From Pseudomonas viridiflava (GTDB lineage Bacteria > Pseudomonadota > Gammaproteobacteria > Pseudomonadales > Pseudomonadaceae), in assembly GCF_900582195.1 (NCBI RefSeq), contig NZ_UTHA01000078.1:124001-188000 (forward strand): a stretch of 64,000 nt of DNA, in the 5' to 3' direction. Below the pieces are notes generated by a model. It made no database searches, had not been told where the DNA came from, and saw only the letters and a program-made list of their open reading frames with translations. How positions within the stretch are numbered: the stretch's first letter is position 1; every line of letters starts with the position of its first letter. Both the position numbers and the translations under genes were made by a program. Positions 1 through 8,754 of this stretch are shown here, piece after piece.

Positions 1-2615
1 TCGAGCAATGGGATTCGCGCCTGCCGGCACCCAGCCTGACCACGGTTTACAGCCTGGACGGCTCAGTATTGAAGTCCGACAGCGTCGACGCCGGCTGGCG
101 CCTGACCCTGTCGGGGTTGGCCGGTGAGCCCTTGCAGCGTTGGGACCAGCGCGAACATCACTGGCGCACGACCTTCGATGAGCAGCTGCGGGTGATCGCG
201 GTCGAGGAAAATGGCGAACCCGGTGTTGATGTTTTCACCTACGCCGATGCCTCGGCAGAGATAGGGTACAACCAGCGCGGCCAGTTGCTGGAACAGAAAG
301 ATCGCTCCGGCTCACTGCTCACGGACAGTTTTTCCCTGGCCGGCCAGCCGCTGAGGGAAACCCGCACCTTCCACGACGGTGAGACGTTTACCACTCACCA
401 TGCGTTCAGCCCGCTCGGCGCGCTATTGGAACAGACTGACGCCGGTGGCCATCGGCGACGCTCGCGCTACGGCCTGGCCGGGCAAATCAAAGAGGCGGAC
501 CTGCTGATCAATGACACCTCTGAGTGGCTACCGACCCTGCTTGATGCGCAGTACAACGCCAACGACCAGATCATTGAGCAACTGGCCGGCAATCGCGTAC
601 TCAGCAAGTGGACTTACGACCCGGCGAACGATCGTTTGCACACCCGGTCCAGCCACAAGGACGGCGGCGCTGTCCTGCAAAACCTCGAATACTTTTATGA
701 CCCCGTCGGCAATATCACCCGCATCGAAGACCACGCTTTTCAGCCACGCTACTTCGCCAACCAATTGATCGACGGCCACCGCAGTTTCACCTACGACTCG
801 CTTTATCGGCTGACCAGCGCCACCGGCTACGACGACGCCCCGCCACCGGACATTCCCGGTCTGCCGCAACCGGGCGATCCGAACGATCGCCTCAACTACA
901 CCCAGACTTATAAGTACGACAGCGGCAACAATCTGATCGAGCTTTGCCATGTACGGGACGGTAACAACTCAACCCGGCACATGCGCATCGACCCGAACAG
1001 CAATCGCGGAGTGCGCTGGAGACCGGGCGATCCGGAGCCGGTGTTCGACGAACTGTTCGACCCGCACGGCAATCAACGGTCCGTGCAACCAGGCCAGCCG
1101 CTGCAATGGAACGCTCGCGATGAGCTGGAGAAAGTGACCCTGATTTCGCGCGAAAACGCCCGCAGTGATGCCGAACATTACCGCTACAGCCAGGGCGTGC
1201 GCGTATTCAAACGCCACGAAACCTTCGCGGCCAACGCCGAGCACTTCCACCAGGTGCGCTACCTCCCGGGACTGGAAATCCGCACCCGCGACAACGGCGA
1301 AGAACTGCACGTGATCACGCTCGGCAACGCCCGTTGCCTGCATTGGGTAAAGAACAAACCCGATGGAATCGACGTGGATCAACTGCGCTACAGCCTCGAA
1401 GATCACCTCGGTTCCTGTGTGATGGAACTGGATCAACAGGGCGATCTGACCAGTCAGGAGGGTTATTACCCCTTCGGCGAAACGGCGTGGATGGCCGCAC
1501 GCCACGATGTCGAGGTGCGCTACAGGTTTATTCGTTATTCGGGCAAGGAGATGGATGTCAGCGGGCTGTATCACTACGGAGCACGGTACTACGCGCCGTG
1601 GTTGCAGCGCTGGATCAGTGCGGATGCAGAGCAAGCCGATGGGCTGAATCTTTATGCGTTTGTGGGCAACAACCCGATGCGCTACGTCGATCCTGACGGC
1701 AACAAACGTGCTGAAAGCGTGATTTTGCTGACGTCGGAATTTGTTTCAGTCGTCAACAATTACTCCACGGAGGTGGTGAATCAGCTGCATAACATTCTCC
1801 ATCCGATTGGACTCAACAGAAATATGGTGCTGAGCTTAGTCGTCGAAGGCGGTTATTGGTATGCCGCAACCACCCACGGGGGAAGTATCGGTAACGGATT
1901 TGTCGATAAAATTATCCCCCCTCCCACTGAAAACGCCGCTTATCCGACAGTAGGGAACGTGTTCGGCGGCAACGCCGCTGGCGATGTCGCCACGAAAATT
2001 ATAGATCCGGTAGCGCAAAGTTTCGGAATCAATTTGGGTCCGCTGATTCCTCAGACCTCGAAAATGTCTGTCAGCGCCATTGACAAAAGTTTGGGCATCG
2101 AAGGTCCCGTCAAGGAGATCAAATCGTGGAAAGATGTAAAAAGCGAATTGCGCGACCCTGCCCTCAACGCCGTGTTGAACCCGGAACTTATTATCGGCAG
2201 AGTGCTTGGCGCAGTCATATCGCTCGTCCCCCACTTTCTTAATCTGTTTAAAAAGGCAATGGATAACGAGGACATCAAGAATCGCCTGGACCCAGCGAAA
2301 ATCGAAAAAATCGAAAACATGCTTGATGAATGGAAAGCCGCCGTAGAACAACGCGCTGGCTGGGCAGAGAATGCGTTTGACGCTCTGGGCACCGACGTCA
2401 TTTCGCCCGCCGAGATATTGCCCAACATTACTCATATGACCTCCGCGCAAAGGCTGAAACCGATCACGCGCTCGGCCATGCGTGAACAAACCAACGCCGT
2501 CCTGGGCAATATTTCACGCGCTCAGGCCATGGTCGGCTGGTACAAGGAAATGGGCACCACGGACAATCAGTTTTTGCATAAGCAGAAACATACCAACAAG
2601 AAAAAGGCTGCCTGA
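1..2615 (+). CDS. TccC-like insecticidal toxin complex C subunit (RHS), 5' truncated by window
   Basis: The reading frame is open from base 3, and the first 66 bases encode the same stretch found inside the neighbouring paralog, so the true start lies before the window. The visible part is an RHS/YD-repeat core ending in the RHS signature (around YGARYYAPWLQRW, then NNPMRYVDPDG ending at base 1700). A 305-residue C-terminal region with no similarity to the paralog follows. In Tc toxins the TcC subunit forms a cocoon with TcB, cleaves itself after the core signature and delivers the C-terminal tip into host cells. The tip is visibly more AT-rich than the core and has a Lys-rich end (KHTNKKKAA). 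I do not recognise its activity. No immunity-type gene follows, which fits TcC better than an antibacterial Rhs effector. Confidence 0.88.
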   Translation, partial: EQWDSRLPAPSLTTVYSLDGSVLKSDSVDAGWRLTLSGLAGEPLQRWDQREHHWRTTFDEQLRVIAVEENGEPGVDVFTYADASAEIGYNQRGQLLEQKDRSGSLLTDSFSLAGQPLRETRTFHDGETFTTHHAFSPLGALLEQTDAGGHRRRSRYGLAGQIKEADLLINDTSEWLPTLLDAQYNANDQIIEQLAGNRVLSKWTYDPANDRLHTRSSHKDGGAVLQNLEYFYDPVGNITRIEDHAFQPRYFANQLIDGHRSFTYDSLYRLTSATGYDDAPPPDIPGLPQPGDPNDRLNYTQTYKYDSGNNLIELCHVRDGNNSTRHMRIDPNSNRGVRWRPGDPEPVFDELFDPHGNQRSVQPGQPLQWNARDELEKVTLISRENARSDAEHYRYSQGVRVFKRHETFAANAEHFHQVRYLPGLEIRTRDNGEELHVITLGNARCLHWVKNKPDGIDVDQLRYSLEDHLGSCVMELDQQGDLTSQEGYYPFGETAWMAARHDVEVRYRFIRYSGKEMDVSGLYHYGARYYAPWLQRWISADAEQADGLNLYAFVGNNPMRYVDPDGNKRAESVILLTSEFVSVVNNYSTEVVNQLHNILHPIGLNRNMVLSLVVEGGYWYAATTHGGSIGNGFVDKIIPPPTENAAYPTVGNVFGGNAAGDVATKIIDPVAQSFGINLGPLIPQTSKMSVSAIDKSLGIEGPVKEIKSWKDVKSELRDPALNAVLNPELIIGRVLGAVISLVPHFLNLFKKAMDNEDIKNRLDPAKIEKIENMLDEWKAAVEQRAGWAENAFDALGTDVISPAEILPNITHMTSAQRLKPITRSAMREQTNAVLGNISRAQAMVGWYKEMGTTDNQFLHKQKHTNKKKAA

Positions 2616-2642
2616 GATGACGGTCCGTGCGAGTGTCTGGGC

Positions 2643-5282
2643 ATGAATCAGTCAGTACACTGGCATACGCCAACGCTGCGCGTTCATGACCCCAGAGATC
2701 TACCGCTCAGCAATGTCACGTACCTGCGTACAGTGCCCGACGCGCAAGTTGAGCGCCAGATCACCCGTCAGCAGCATGACCACGCCGGGCATCTGGTCGC
2801 GCAATGGGACCCGCGTCTGTCGGCACCTTGCCTGACTACGGTTTACAGCCTGAACGGTGCGGTATTGAAGTCCGACAGTGTCGACGCCGGCTGGCGTCTG
2901 ACTTTACCGGGGCTGTCCGGTGAGCCGTTGCAGCGTTGGGACGAGCGCGGCAGCCATTGGCGCGCGACCTTCGACAAGCAATTACGAGTGATCGCGGTCG
3001 AGGAAAATGGCGAGCCAAATGTGGATGCGTTCACCTACGCCGATGCCTCGGCCGATGCGGGGCACAACCAGCGTGGCCAGTTGCAGGAGCAGAAAGATCG
3101 TGCTGGTTCGCTGCTCACGGACAGTTTTTCTCTGACCGGCACGCCGCTGTGCGAAACCCGCACGTTCCACGACGGTGAACCGTTCACCAGCCACCAGGTG
3201 TTCAGTCCGCTCGGCGCGTTGCTGGAACAGACTGACGCCTGCGGCCATCAACGACGCTCGCACTACGGCCTGGCCGGGCAACTCAAGCAAACGGAACTGC
3301 TGATCAGCGGCACGCTGGACTGGCAACCGCTGTTGCGGAACGCGCAGTACAACGCCAACGAGCAGATCATCGAACAACTGGCCGGCAATCGCGTCCTCAG
3401 TACGTGGACGTACGACCCGGCAGACAGCCGTTTGCACACTCAGTCCAGCCGCAAGAATGACGGGAGCGTCCTGCTGGCCCTTGCATGTTTCTACGACCCC
3501 GTCGGCAATATCACCCGCATCGAAGACCACGCTTTTCAGCCACGCTACTTCGCCAACCAGTTGATCGACGGCCACCGCAATTTCACCTACGACTCACTCT
3601 ATCGGCTGACCAGTGCCACCGGCTACGACGACGCGCCGCCATCGGACATTCCCGGCCTGCCGCAACCGGGCGATCCGAACGATCGCCTCAACTACACCCA
3701 GACCTATCGGTACGACAGCGGCGGCAACCTGATCGAACTGTGTCATGTCCGCGCGGGCAACAACTCGACCCGGCAAATGTTCATCGACCCGAACAGCAAT
3801 CGCGGGGTGCGCTGGAAAACCGGCGACGAGCCGCCGGATTTCGATGAGCTGTTCGACAGTCACGGTAACCAGAAAGCGATGCACCCCGGCAAGCCGCTGA
3901 CCTGGAATGCCCGCGATGAGCTGGAGAGCGTGACGCTGATCCAGCGCGAGGGCGGTTCCAATGATGCCGAGTACTACCGTTACAGCCAGGGCATACGCGT
4001 ATTCAAACGCCACGAAACCTTTGCTGCCAACGCCGAGCACTTCCACCAGGTGCGCTACCTGCCGGGACTGGAAATCCGCACCCGCGACAACGGCGAAGAA
4101 CTGCACGTGATCACGCTCGGCAACGCCCGCTGCCTGCATTGGGCAAAGAACAGACCCAAAGACATCGACGACGATCAACTGCGTTACAACCTCGACGATC
4201 ATCTCGGCTCCAGCGTGATGGAACTGGATCAAGACGCCGTGATGATCAGCCAGGAGGGCTATTACCCCTTCGGCGAAACCGCGTGGATGGCACCGCATTC
4301 GGAAACCACGTACCGCTTCATCCGTTATTCGGGCAAGGAAATGGACGTCAGCGGCATGTACTACTACGGCGCACGCTATTACGCGCCGTGGTTGCAGCGC
4401 TGGGTCAGTGCCGACCCTGCAGGGGATGTGGATGGGTTGAATCTCTATGCGATGGTGTCGAACAACCCGATGATCTATGTCGATACCGATGGGCGCGGAC
4501 GGTTCGATTTTTCCCGGCTCATCGGCGTATTTCGCACCACGGCCAACGTCGCCAGCCAGGCCCATGATGCAGCAACCGAATTTGACGGTTCCGATGACGA
4601 AGCCAATGTCAGCCAGGAAACCCGTGCCGCGATGACCTTCCGCCGCTACCTGTTCAGTAAAAACGGATTAGGAGCGTTCGGGCTCGGTTTCACCATCGGA
4701 GCCGCTGTCGGCGGTGCAGCCGGGACATTCGCGCCGATAATTGGCAATACGATTGGTGGTTTTGTCGGCGGTCTGCTTGGCGGATTAGGCGCTGCCTACA
4801 TTCGCTACCGTTTTTTCAAGCGCGGCATTCGCGTCACCGAAGCGTTGCATACGGCTGAAGTCCGCGACGCCACACAAACCCTTGCGCAGGGTGCAAATGA
4901 CCTGGCCAATGGCACGCTGCCCCAGTCGATTCAGGACGGGATCAACCAGCTCCGGCAAACTGCCACAGAGGCCATTCTGCAAGAGGTCCAGACGATGGCT
5001 CCCCTCGATCAGCTTGATTTCGCAAAAATGGTCGACGAGGGCATTTCAGTCGCTGACGCTTACCGCACTATAACGGCTCAAACAACCGCGCTCATCAACA
5101 ACACCCGGAACGCACTGGAAACGACTCAAGACCTGCTTGATCACCTCAGCGAAGCCGACGGTGTGACTGAACGCCTGCAACAACTGGCACAGTCAATTGC
5201 TGACGAGCCACGCCCCAGACCCGTGCCGAAACCACGGCTGAATCTACAGCGTCGACGTCAGGTGCAGGAAACGGCCGTATGA
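2643..5282 (+). CDS. TccC-like insecticidal toxin complex C subunit (RHS), complete
   Basis: This 879-residue protein opens with MNQSVHWHTPTLRVHDPR, the kind of N-terminus seen in TccC proteins. An RHS core (about 1-617) ends in NNPMIYVDTDG, followed by a private tip (618-879). The core is nearly colinear with the upstream gene; similarity stops at this signature. The motif reads DTDG where the paralog and most family members have DPDG. The tip holds a glycine-zipper-like hydrophobic stretch (about 676-720), then helical sequence and a basic Pro/Arg-rich end (RPRPVPKPRLNLQRRR). It may act on or in membranes, but I do not recognise the activity. The gene starts 27 bases after the upstream stop with a weak ribosome site. 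No tcA or tcB gene is in the window. Confidence 0.88.
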   Translation: MNQSVHWHTPTLRVHDPRDLPLSNVTYLRTVPDAQVERQITRQQHDHAGHLVAQWDPRLSAPCLTTVYSLNGAVLKSDSVDAGWRLTLPGLSGEPLQRWDERGSHWRATFDKQLRVIAVEENGEPNVDAFTYADASADAGHNQRGQLQEQKDRAGSLLTDSFSLTGTPLCETRTFHDGEPFTSHQVFSPLGALLEQTDACGHQRRSHYGLAGQLKQTELLISGTLDWQPLLRNAQYNANEQIIEQLAGNRVLSTWTYDPADSRLHTQSSRKNDGSVLLALACFYDPVGNITRIEDHAFQPRYFANQLIDGHRNFTYDSLYRLTSATGYDDAPPSDIPGLPQPGDPNDRLNYTQTYRYDSGGNLIELCHVRAGNNSTRQMFIDPNSNRGVRWKTGDEPPDFDELFDSHGNQKAMHPGKPLTWNARDELESVTLIQREGGSNDAEYYRYSQGIRVFKRHETFAANAEHFHQVRYLPGLEIRTRDNGEELHVITLGNARCLHWAKNRPKDIDDDQLRYNLDDHLGSSVMELDQDAVMISQEGYYPFGETAWMAPHSETTYRFIRYSGKEMDVSGMYYYGARYYAPWLQRWVSADPAGDVDGLNLYAMVSNNPMIYVDTDGRGRFDFSRLIGVFRTTANVASQAHDAATEFDGSDDEANVSQETRAAMTFRRYLFSKNGLGAFGLGFTIGAAVGGAAGTFAPIIGNTIGGFVGGLLGGLGAAYIRYRFFKRGIRVTEALHTAEVRDATQTLAQGANDLANGTLPQSIQDGINQLRQTATEAILQEVQTMAPLDQLDFAKMVDEGISVADAYRTITAQTTALINNTRNALETTQDLLDHLSEADGVTERLQQLAQSIADEPRPRPVPKPRLNLQRRRQVQETAV

Positions 5283-5366
5283 CCCGCGCGGCCCGCGCGA
5301 ACAGAACGCCGGGCCACCTCGGCGCATGCTATCGTGCCCGCCCGTCCTGCCGACCCTGCGCCCAGC

Positions 5367-7127
5367 ATGCTGCCGACTTCCCGTACCCTGCGTCTGTCGT
5401 TGTATACCCTGCTGATCATCGCCGGCGCGGCGCTTGCCGCCACGCTTGCGATCCGCCATGCCGAACGTCAGGCGCAGGAGGAAGACGCCGCCCGCGCCAA
5501 CCAGCAATTGGCGTTGTACGCCAATTCGCTGCACACCCTGATCGACCGCTACCGCGCCCTGCCCGCCGTGCTGGCGCTGGACCCGCAATTGCGCTCGGCG
5601 CTCGCCGGACCGGTCGATGTCAACGAACAGGCGGCGCTGAACCTGAAACTGGAAAAGATCAACGGTGCGGCAAAATCGTCGACCCTTGAATTGCTCGACC
5701 ACACCGGCCTCGCCGTAGCGGCGAGCAACTGGCGCTTGCCCAGCAGTTACGTCGGCCACAATTACGGTTTCCGCCCCTACTTCAGCCAGACCCGTACCCA
5801 AGGCACCGGGCGTTTTTACGCGGTGGGCGTGACCAGCGGCATTCCCGGCTATTTCCTCTCCAGCGCGGTGCTGGGTGACAACGACGAGTTCCTTGGCGCG
5901 ATGGTGGTCAAGCTGGAATTCCCCGAGCTGGAACGCGAGTGGAGCCAAGGCAGTGACACGCTGCTGGTCAGCGATGCGCGCGGAATCATCTTCATCGCCA
6001 ATCAGCCCGGCTGGCGGTATCGCTCGTTGCAGCCATTGAGCGCCCGCGACATGGATGAAATCAAAGCCACCCGGCAGTACGACAAACAGTTGCTGCTGCC
6101 CTTGACCCATTTGTCGCTGCGCCGCTTCGATGACAGCAGCGATCTGCGTCGCGTCGAAGGCCCGCAAGGCACAGCGGACTATCTCTGGGAGTCACTGCCC
6201 CTGAGCGCCGAAGGCTGGACCCTGCACCTGCTGCGCCATCCGCAAGTGGCGTTTGAAGACCTGCGCAACGCCGGGCTGGCCGCCGCCGGAGTATGGCTGG
6301 CGCTAGTGTTTCTGCTGCTGTTTCTCAACCAGCGCTGGCGCCTGTCGAAAATCCGCCAGCGCAACCGTGAGGAACTGGAGCAGTTGGTGCAAGAGCGCAC
6401 CCGCGACTTGCGCACTGCGCAGGACGGTCTGGTGCAATCGGCCAAACTCGCCGCGCTCGGCCAGATGTCCGCTGCGCTGGCCCATGAAATCAATCAGCCG
6501 CTGACCGCTCAGCGCATGCAACTGGCGACCCTGCGCCTGCTGCTCGAGCATGGCCGGGTCGACGATGCCTACAAAGCGCTGAAACCGGTCGACGAAATGC
6601 TCACGCGCATGGCCGCCCTCACCGGCCACCTCAAGACCTTCGCGCGCAAAAGCCCCAGCGGCTTGCGCGAACGGCTCGATCTGGCGACGGTGGTCGATCA
6701 GTCGCTGCAGTTGCTCGACGCACGGCTGCGCGACGAACAGGTCAGTCTGGTGCTGCACCTGACGCGTCCGGCGTGGGTGCGCGGTGATGCGATTCGACTT
6801 GAACAGGTGTTGATCAACCTGCTGCGCAACGCCCTTGATGCGATGCAAGGCAAAACGTGCAAGCGCCTGGAAATCCGTCTGGAAGCCGATGAACAACTGT
6901 GGCGCCTGAGCGTCAGCGACAATGGCGGCGGGATTGCCGAAGACCATTTGGGCCAGGTGTTCGACCCGTTCTTCACCACCAAACCGGTGGGCGACGGTTT
7001 GGGCCTCGGGCTGGCAGTATCCTTCGCCATCGTGCATGAATCCGGCGGCCGCCTGAGCGCCGAGAATGACGACAGCGGCGCGGTGTTCAGCCTGACTTTA
7101 CCAATCGATCTGGAGGCACACATCTGA
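5367..7127 (+). CDS. DctB-family sensor histidine kinase (MifS-like)
   Basis: Membrane sensor kinase of about 586 residues. The order is: an N-terminal TM helix (LYTLLIIAGAALAATLA), a periplasmic double-Cache region of about 260 residues (with YGFRPYFSQT, typical of DctB sensors), a second TM (WLALVFLLLFL), a HisKA domain with HEINQPL (His near residue 373), and an HATPase domain with NLLRNALDAM, DNGGGI and GLGLGLA. It overlaps the regulator gene by one base (TGATG). Because the next transcription unit encodes a C5-dicarboxylate-type permease, the likely ligand is 2-oxoglutarate or a similar acid, as known for P. aeruginosa MifS. The start is uncertain: GTG at 5334 is also possible, and neither has a clear Shine-Dalgarno sequence. 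Confidence 0.85.
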   Translation: MLPTSRTLRLSLYTLLIIAGAALAATLAIRHAERQAQEEDAARANQQLALYANSLHTLIDRYRALPAVLALDPQLRSALAGPVDVNEQAALNLKLEKINGAAKSSTLELLDHTGLAVAASNWRLPSSYVGHNYGFRPYFSQTRTQGTGRFYAVGVTSGIPGYFLSSAVLGDNDEFLGAMVVKLEFPELEREWSQGSDTLLVSDARGIIFIANQPGWRYRSLQPLSARDMDEIKATRQYDKQLLLPLTHLSLRRFDDSSDLRRVEGPQGTADYLWESLPLSAEGWTLHLLRHPQVAFEDLRNAGLAAAGVWLALVFLLLFLNQRWRLSKIRQRNREELEQLVQERTRDLRTAQDGLVQSAKLAALGQMSAALAHEINQPLTAQRMQLATLRLLLEHGRVDDAYKALKPVDEMLTRMAALTGHLKTFARKSPSGLRERLDLATVVDQSLQLLDARLRDEQVSLVLHLTRPAWVRGDAIRLEQVLINLLRNALDAMQGKTCKRLEIRLEADEQLWRLSVSDNGGGIAEDHLGQVFDPFFTTKPVGDGLGLGLAVSFAIVHESGGRLSAENDDSGAVFSLTLPIDLEAHI

Positions 7128-8455
7128 TGCTCAATTCAGTGATGGTGGTCGATGACGAAAGCAGCATTCGCAGCGCCGTCGAGCAGTGGCTGAGCCTGTC
7201 GGGGTTCGAGGTGCAGTTGTTCAGCCGCGCCGAAGAGTGCCTCGCCGCCCTGCCCGCGCACTTTCCCGGAGTGATCCTCAGCGACGTGCGCATGCCCGGC
7301 ATGGGCGGTCTGGCGTTGTTGGCCGAAGTACAGAAACGCGATGCCGATCTGCCGGTGATTCTGCTCACCGGTCATGGCGACGTGCCGATGGCGGTCGAGG
7401 CGATGCGCGACGGTGCCTATGACTTTCTGGAAAAACCGTTCAGCCCGGAAACCCTGCTCGGCAGCTTGCGCCGGGCGCTGGACAAACGCCGGCTGATTCT
7501 GGAAAACCGTGCGTTGCACGAGCAGGCCGATAACCGCGCGAAACTCGATGCGACGTTGCTCGGCGTGTCCCGTGGCTTGCAGACGTTGCGTCGGCAAGTG
7601 CTGGATCTGGCGGCGTTGCCGGTCAATGTGTTGATCCGTGGCGAAACCGGCAGCGGCAAGGAACTGGTCGCGCGTTGCCTGCATGATTTCGGCCCGCGCG
7701 CGGCCAAGCCGTTCGTGGCGCTGAACTGCGCGGCGATACCTGAGCAATTGTTCGAGGCGGAGTTGTTCGGTCATGAAAGCGGCGCGTTTACCGGCGCCTC
7801 GGGCAAGCGCATCGGCAAGCTGGAATACGCCGATGGCGGCACACTGTTTCTCGATGAAATCGAAAGCATGCCGCTGGCCCAGCAGGTGAAACTGCTGCGG
7901 GTTTTACAAGAACAGAAGCTTGAACGGCTGGGTTCGAACCAGAGCATCCGCGTTGACTTGCGCATTGTCGCGGCGACCAAACCGGATCTGCTCGATGAAG
8001 CCCGGGCCGGACGCTTTCGCGAGGACCTGGCCTATCGCCTCAACGTCGCCGAACTGCGTTTACCGCCGTTGCGCGATCGCCGCGAAGACATTCCGTTGTT
8101 GTTCGAAACCTTTGCCCACAATGCCGCTGAACGCCTGGGCCGCACCTTTCCACCCTTGAGTGGCGCGCAATTGAGTCATCTGCTCAGCCACGACTGGCCG
8201 GGCAATGTGCGCGAACTGGCGAACGTTGCCGAGCGCCAGGTGTTGGGGCTGGATGAGCCGGTGCAGGGCATCGACCCGGGACAGTCCCTCGCGGCGCAGC
8301 AAGAAGCCTTCGAAGCTCAATGCCTGCGTGCCGCGCTGACCCGGCACAAAGGCGATGTGAAAGCGGTGCTTGAAGAACTGCAACTGCCGCGCCGCACGTT
8401 CAATGAAAAGATGCAGCGGCATGGGTTGAGTCGGGAGATGTTTTTGAGCGAGTGA
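7127..8455 (+). CDS. Sigma54-dependent response regulator, DctD/MifR-like
   Basis: NtrC-class activator of 442 residues. The receiver domain has acidic residues at 9-10, phospho-acceptor Asp53 (SDVRMPGMGG) and a conserved Lys near 103 (LEKPF). The AAA+ domain has Walker A GETGSGKE (172-179) and the sigma54-contact loop GAFTGA (219-224). A Fis-type helix-turn-helix lies at the C-terminus. It is translationally coupled to the kinase. The downstream permease gene has a sigma54 promoter with paired dyads at an upstream distance, so that gene is the probable target. MifR of P. aeruginosa works the same way on a 2-oxoglutarate permease; assigning this protein to MifR rather than to a C4-acid DctD is inference from the neighbour. 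Confidence 0.88.
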   Translation: MLNSVMVVDDESSIRSAVEQWLSLSGFEVQLFSRAEECLAALPAHFPGVILSDVRMPGMGGLALLAEVQKRDADLPVILLTGHGDVPMAVEAMRDGAYDFLEKPFSPETLLGSLRRALDKRRLILENRALHEQADNRAKLDATLLGVSRGLQTLRRQVLDLAALPVNVLIRGETGSGKELVARCLHDFGPRAAKPFVALNCAAIPEQLFEAELFGHESGAFTGASGKRIGKLEYADGGTLFLDEIESMPLAQQVKLLRVLQEQKLERLGSNQSIRVDLRIVAATKPDLLDEARAGRFREDLAYRLNVAELRLPPLRDRREDIPLLFETFAHNAAERLGRTFPPLSGAQLSHLLSHDWPGNVRELANVAERQVLGLDEPVQGIDPGQSLAAQQEAFEAQCLRAALTRHKGDVKAVLEELQLPRRTFNEKMQRHGLSREMFLSE

Positions 8456-8471
8456 GGCTGGGTCGGGATTT

Positions 8472-8582
8472 GATCGTTCCCACGCTCCGCGTGGGAATGC
8501 AGCCCGGGACGCTCTGCGTCCCCTCCAGAGCCGAACGCGGAGCGTCCGTTGAAGCGTTCCCACGCAGAGCGTGGGAACGATC
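8472..8582. repeat. GTTCCCACGC palindromic element, copy 1
   Basis: A 111-bp element bounded by GATCGTTCCCACGC and its inverted copy GCGTGGGAACGATC. It contains nested smaller palindromes such as CCCACGCTCCGCGTGGG. A related element lies at 31004-31105. It sits between the regulator stop and the permease promoter and could form a strong hairpin in RNA. Confidence 0.75.
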
Positions 8583-8588
8583 GGAGTA

Positions 8589-8634
8589 AGCGATATTTCG
8601 CTCACCGATACTCTGCGATAAGCGGATTTCCGCT
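8589..8634 (+). promoter_or_regulatory. Two tandem dyads, probable activator (UAS) sites for the MifR-like regulator
   Basis: AGCGATATTTCGCT (8589-8602) and AGCGGATTTCCGCT (8621-8634) are both dyads, each followed by CACC. Their centres are 32 bp apart, about three helical turns, and they lie about 50-100 bp upstream of the sigma54 promoter. This is the expected layout for two dimers of an enhancer-binding protein. The dyads are directly visible; the binding protein is inferred. Confidence 0.6.
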
Positions 8635-8676
8635 CACCCGATCCCGCCACCCCCTCTAGACCGGCCCTCTCCCCGT

Positions 8677-8692
8677 TGGCACACCTCCTGCT
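8677..8692 (+). promoter_or_regulatory. Sigma54 (-24/-12) promoter of the permease gene
   Basis: TGGCACACCTCCTGCT matches the TGGCAC-N5-TTGC pattern, with GG and GC at the correct spacing. Transcription would begin near 8703, leaving a leader of about 50 bases before the ATG at 8755. It agrees with the sigma54-dependent activator encoded just upstream. Confidence 0.75.
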
Positions 8693-8754
8693 ATAGCCCT
8701 CGCAGGCTGCGTTCCAACGCGCTCCACAAAAACAATTAAACGAAGGATCCTTCA

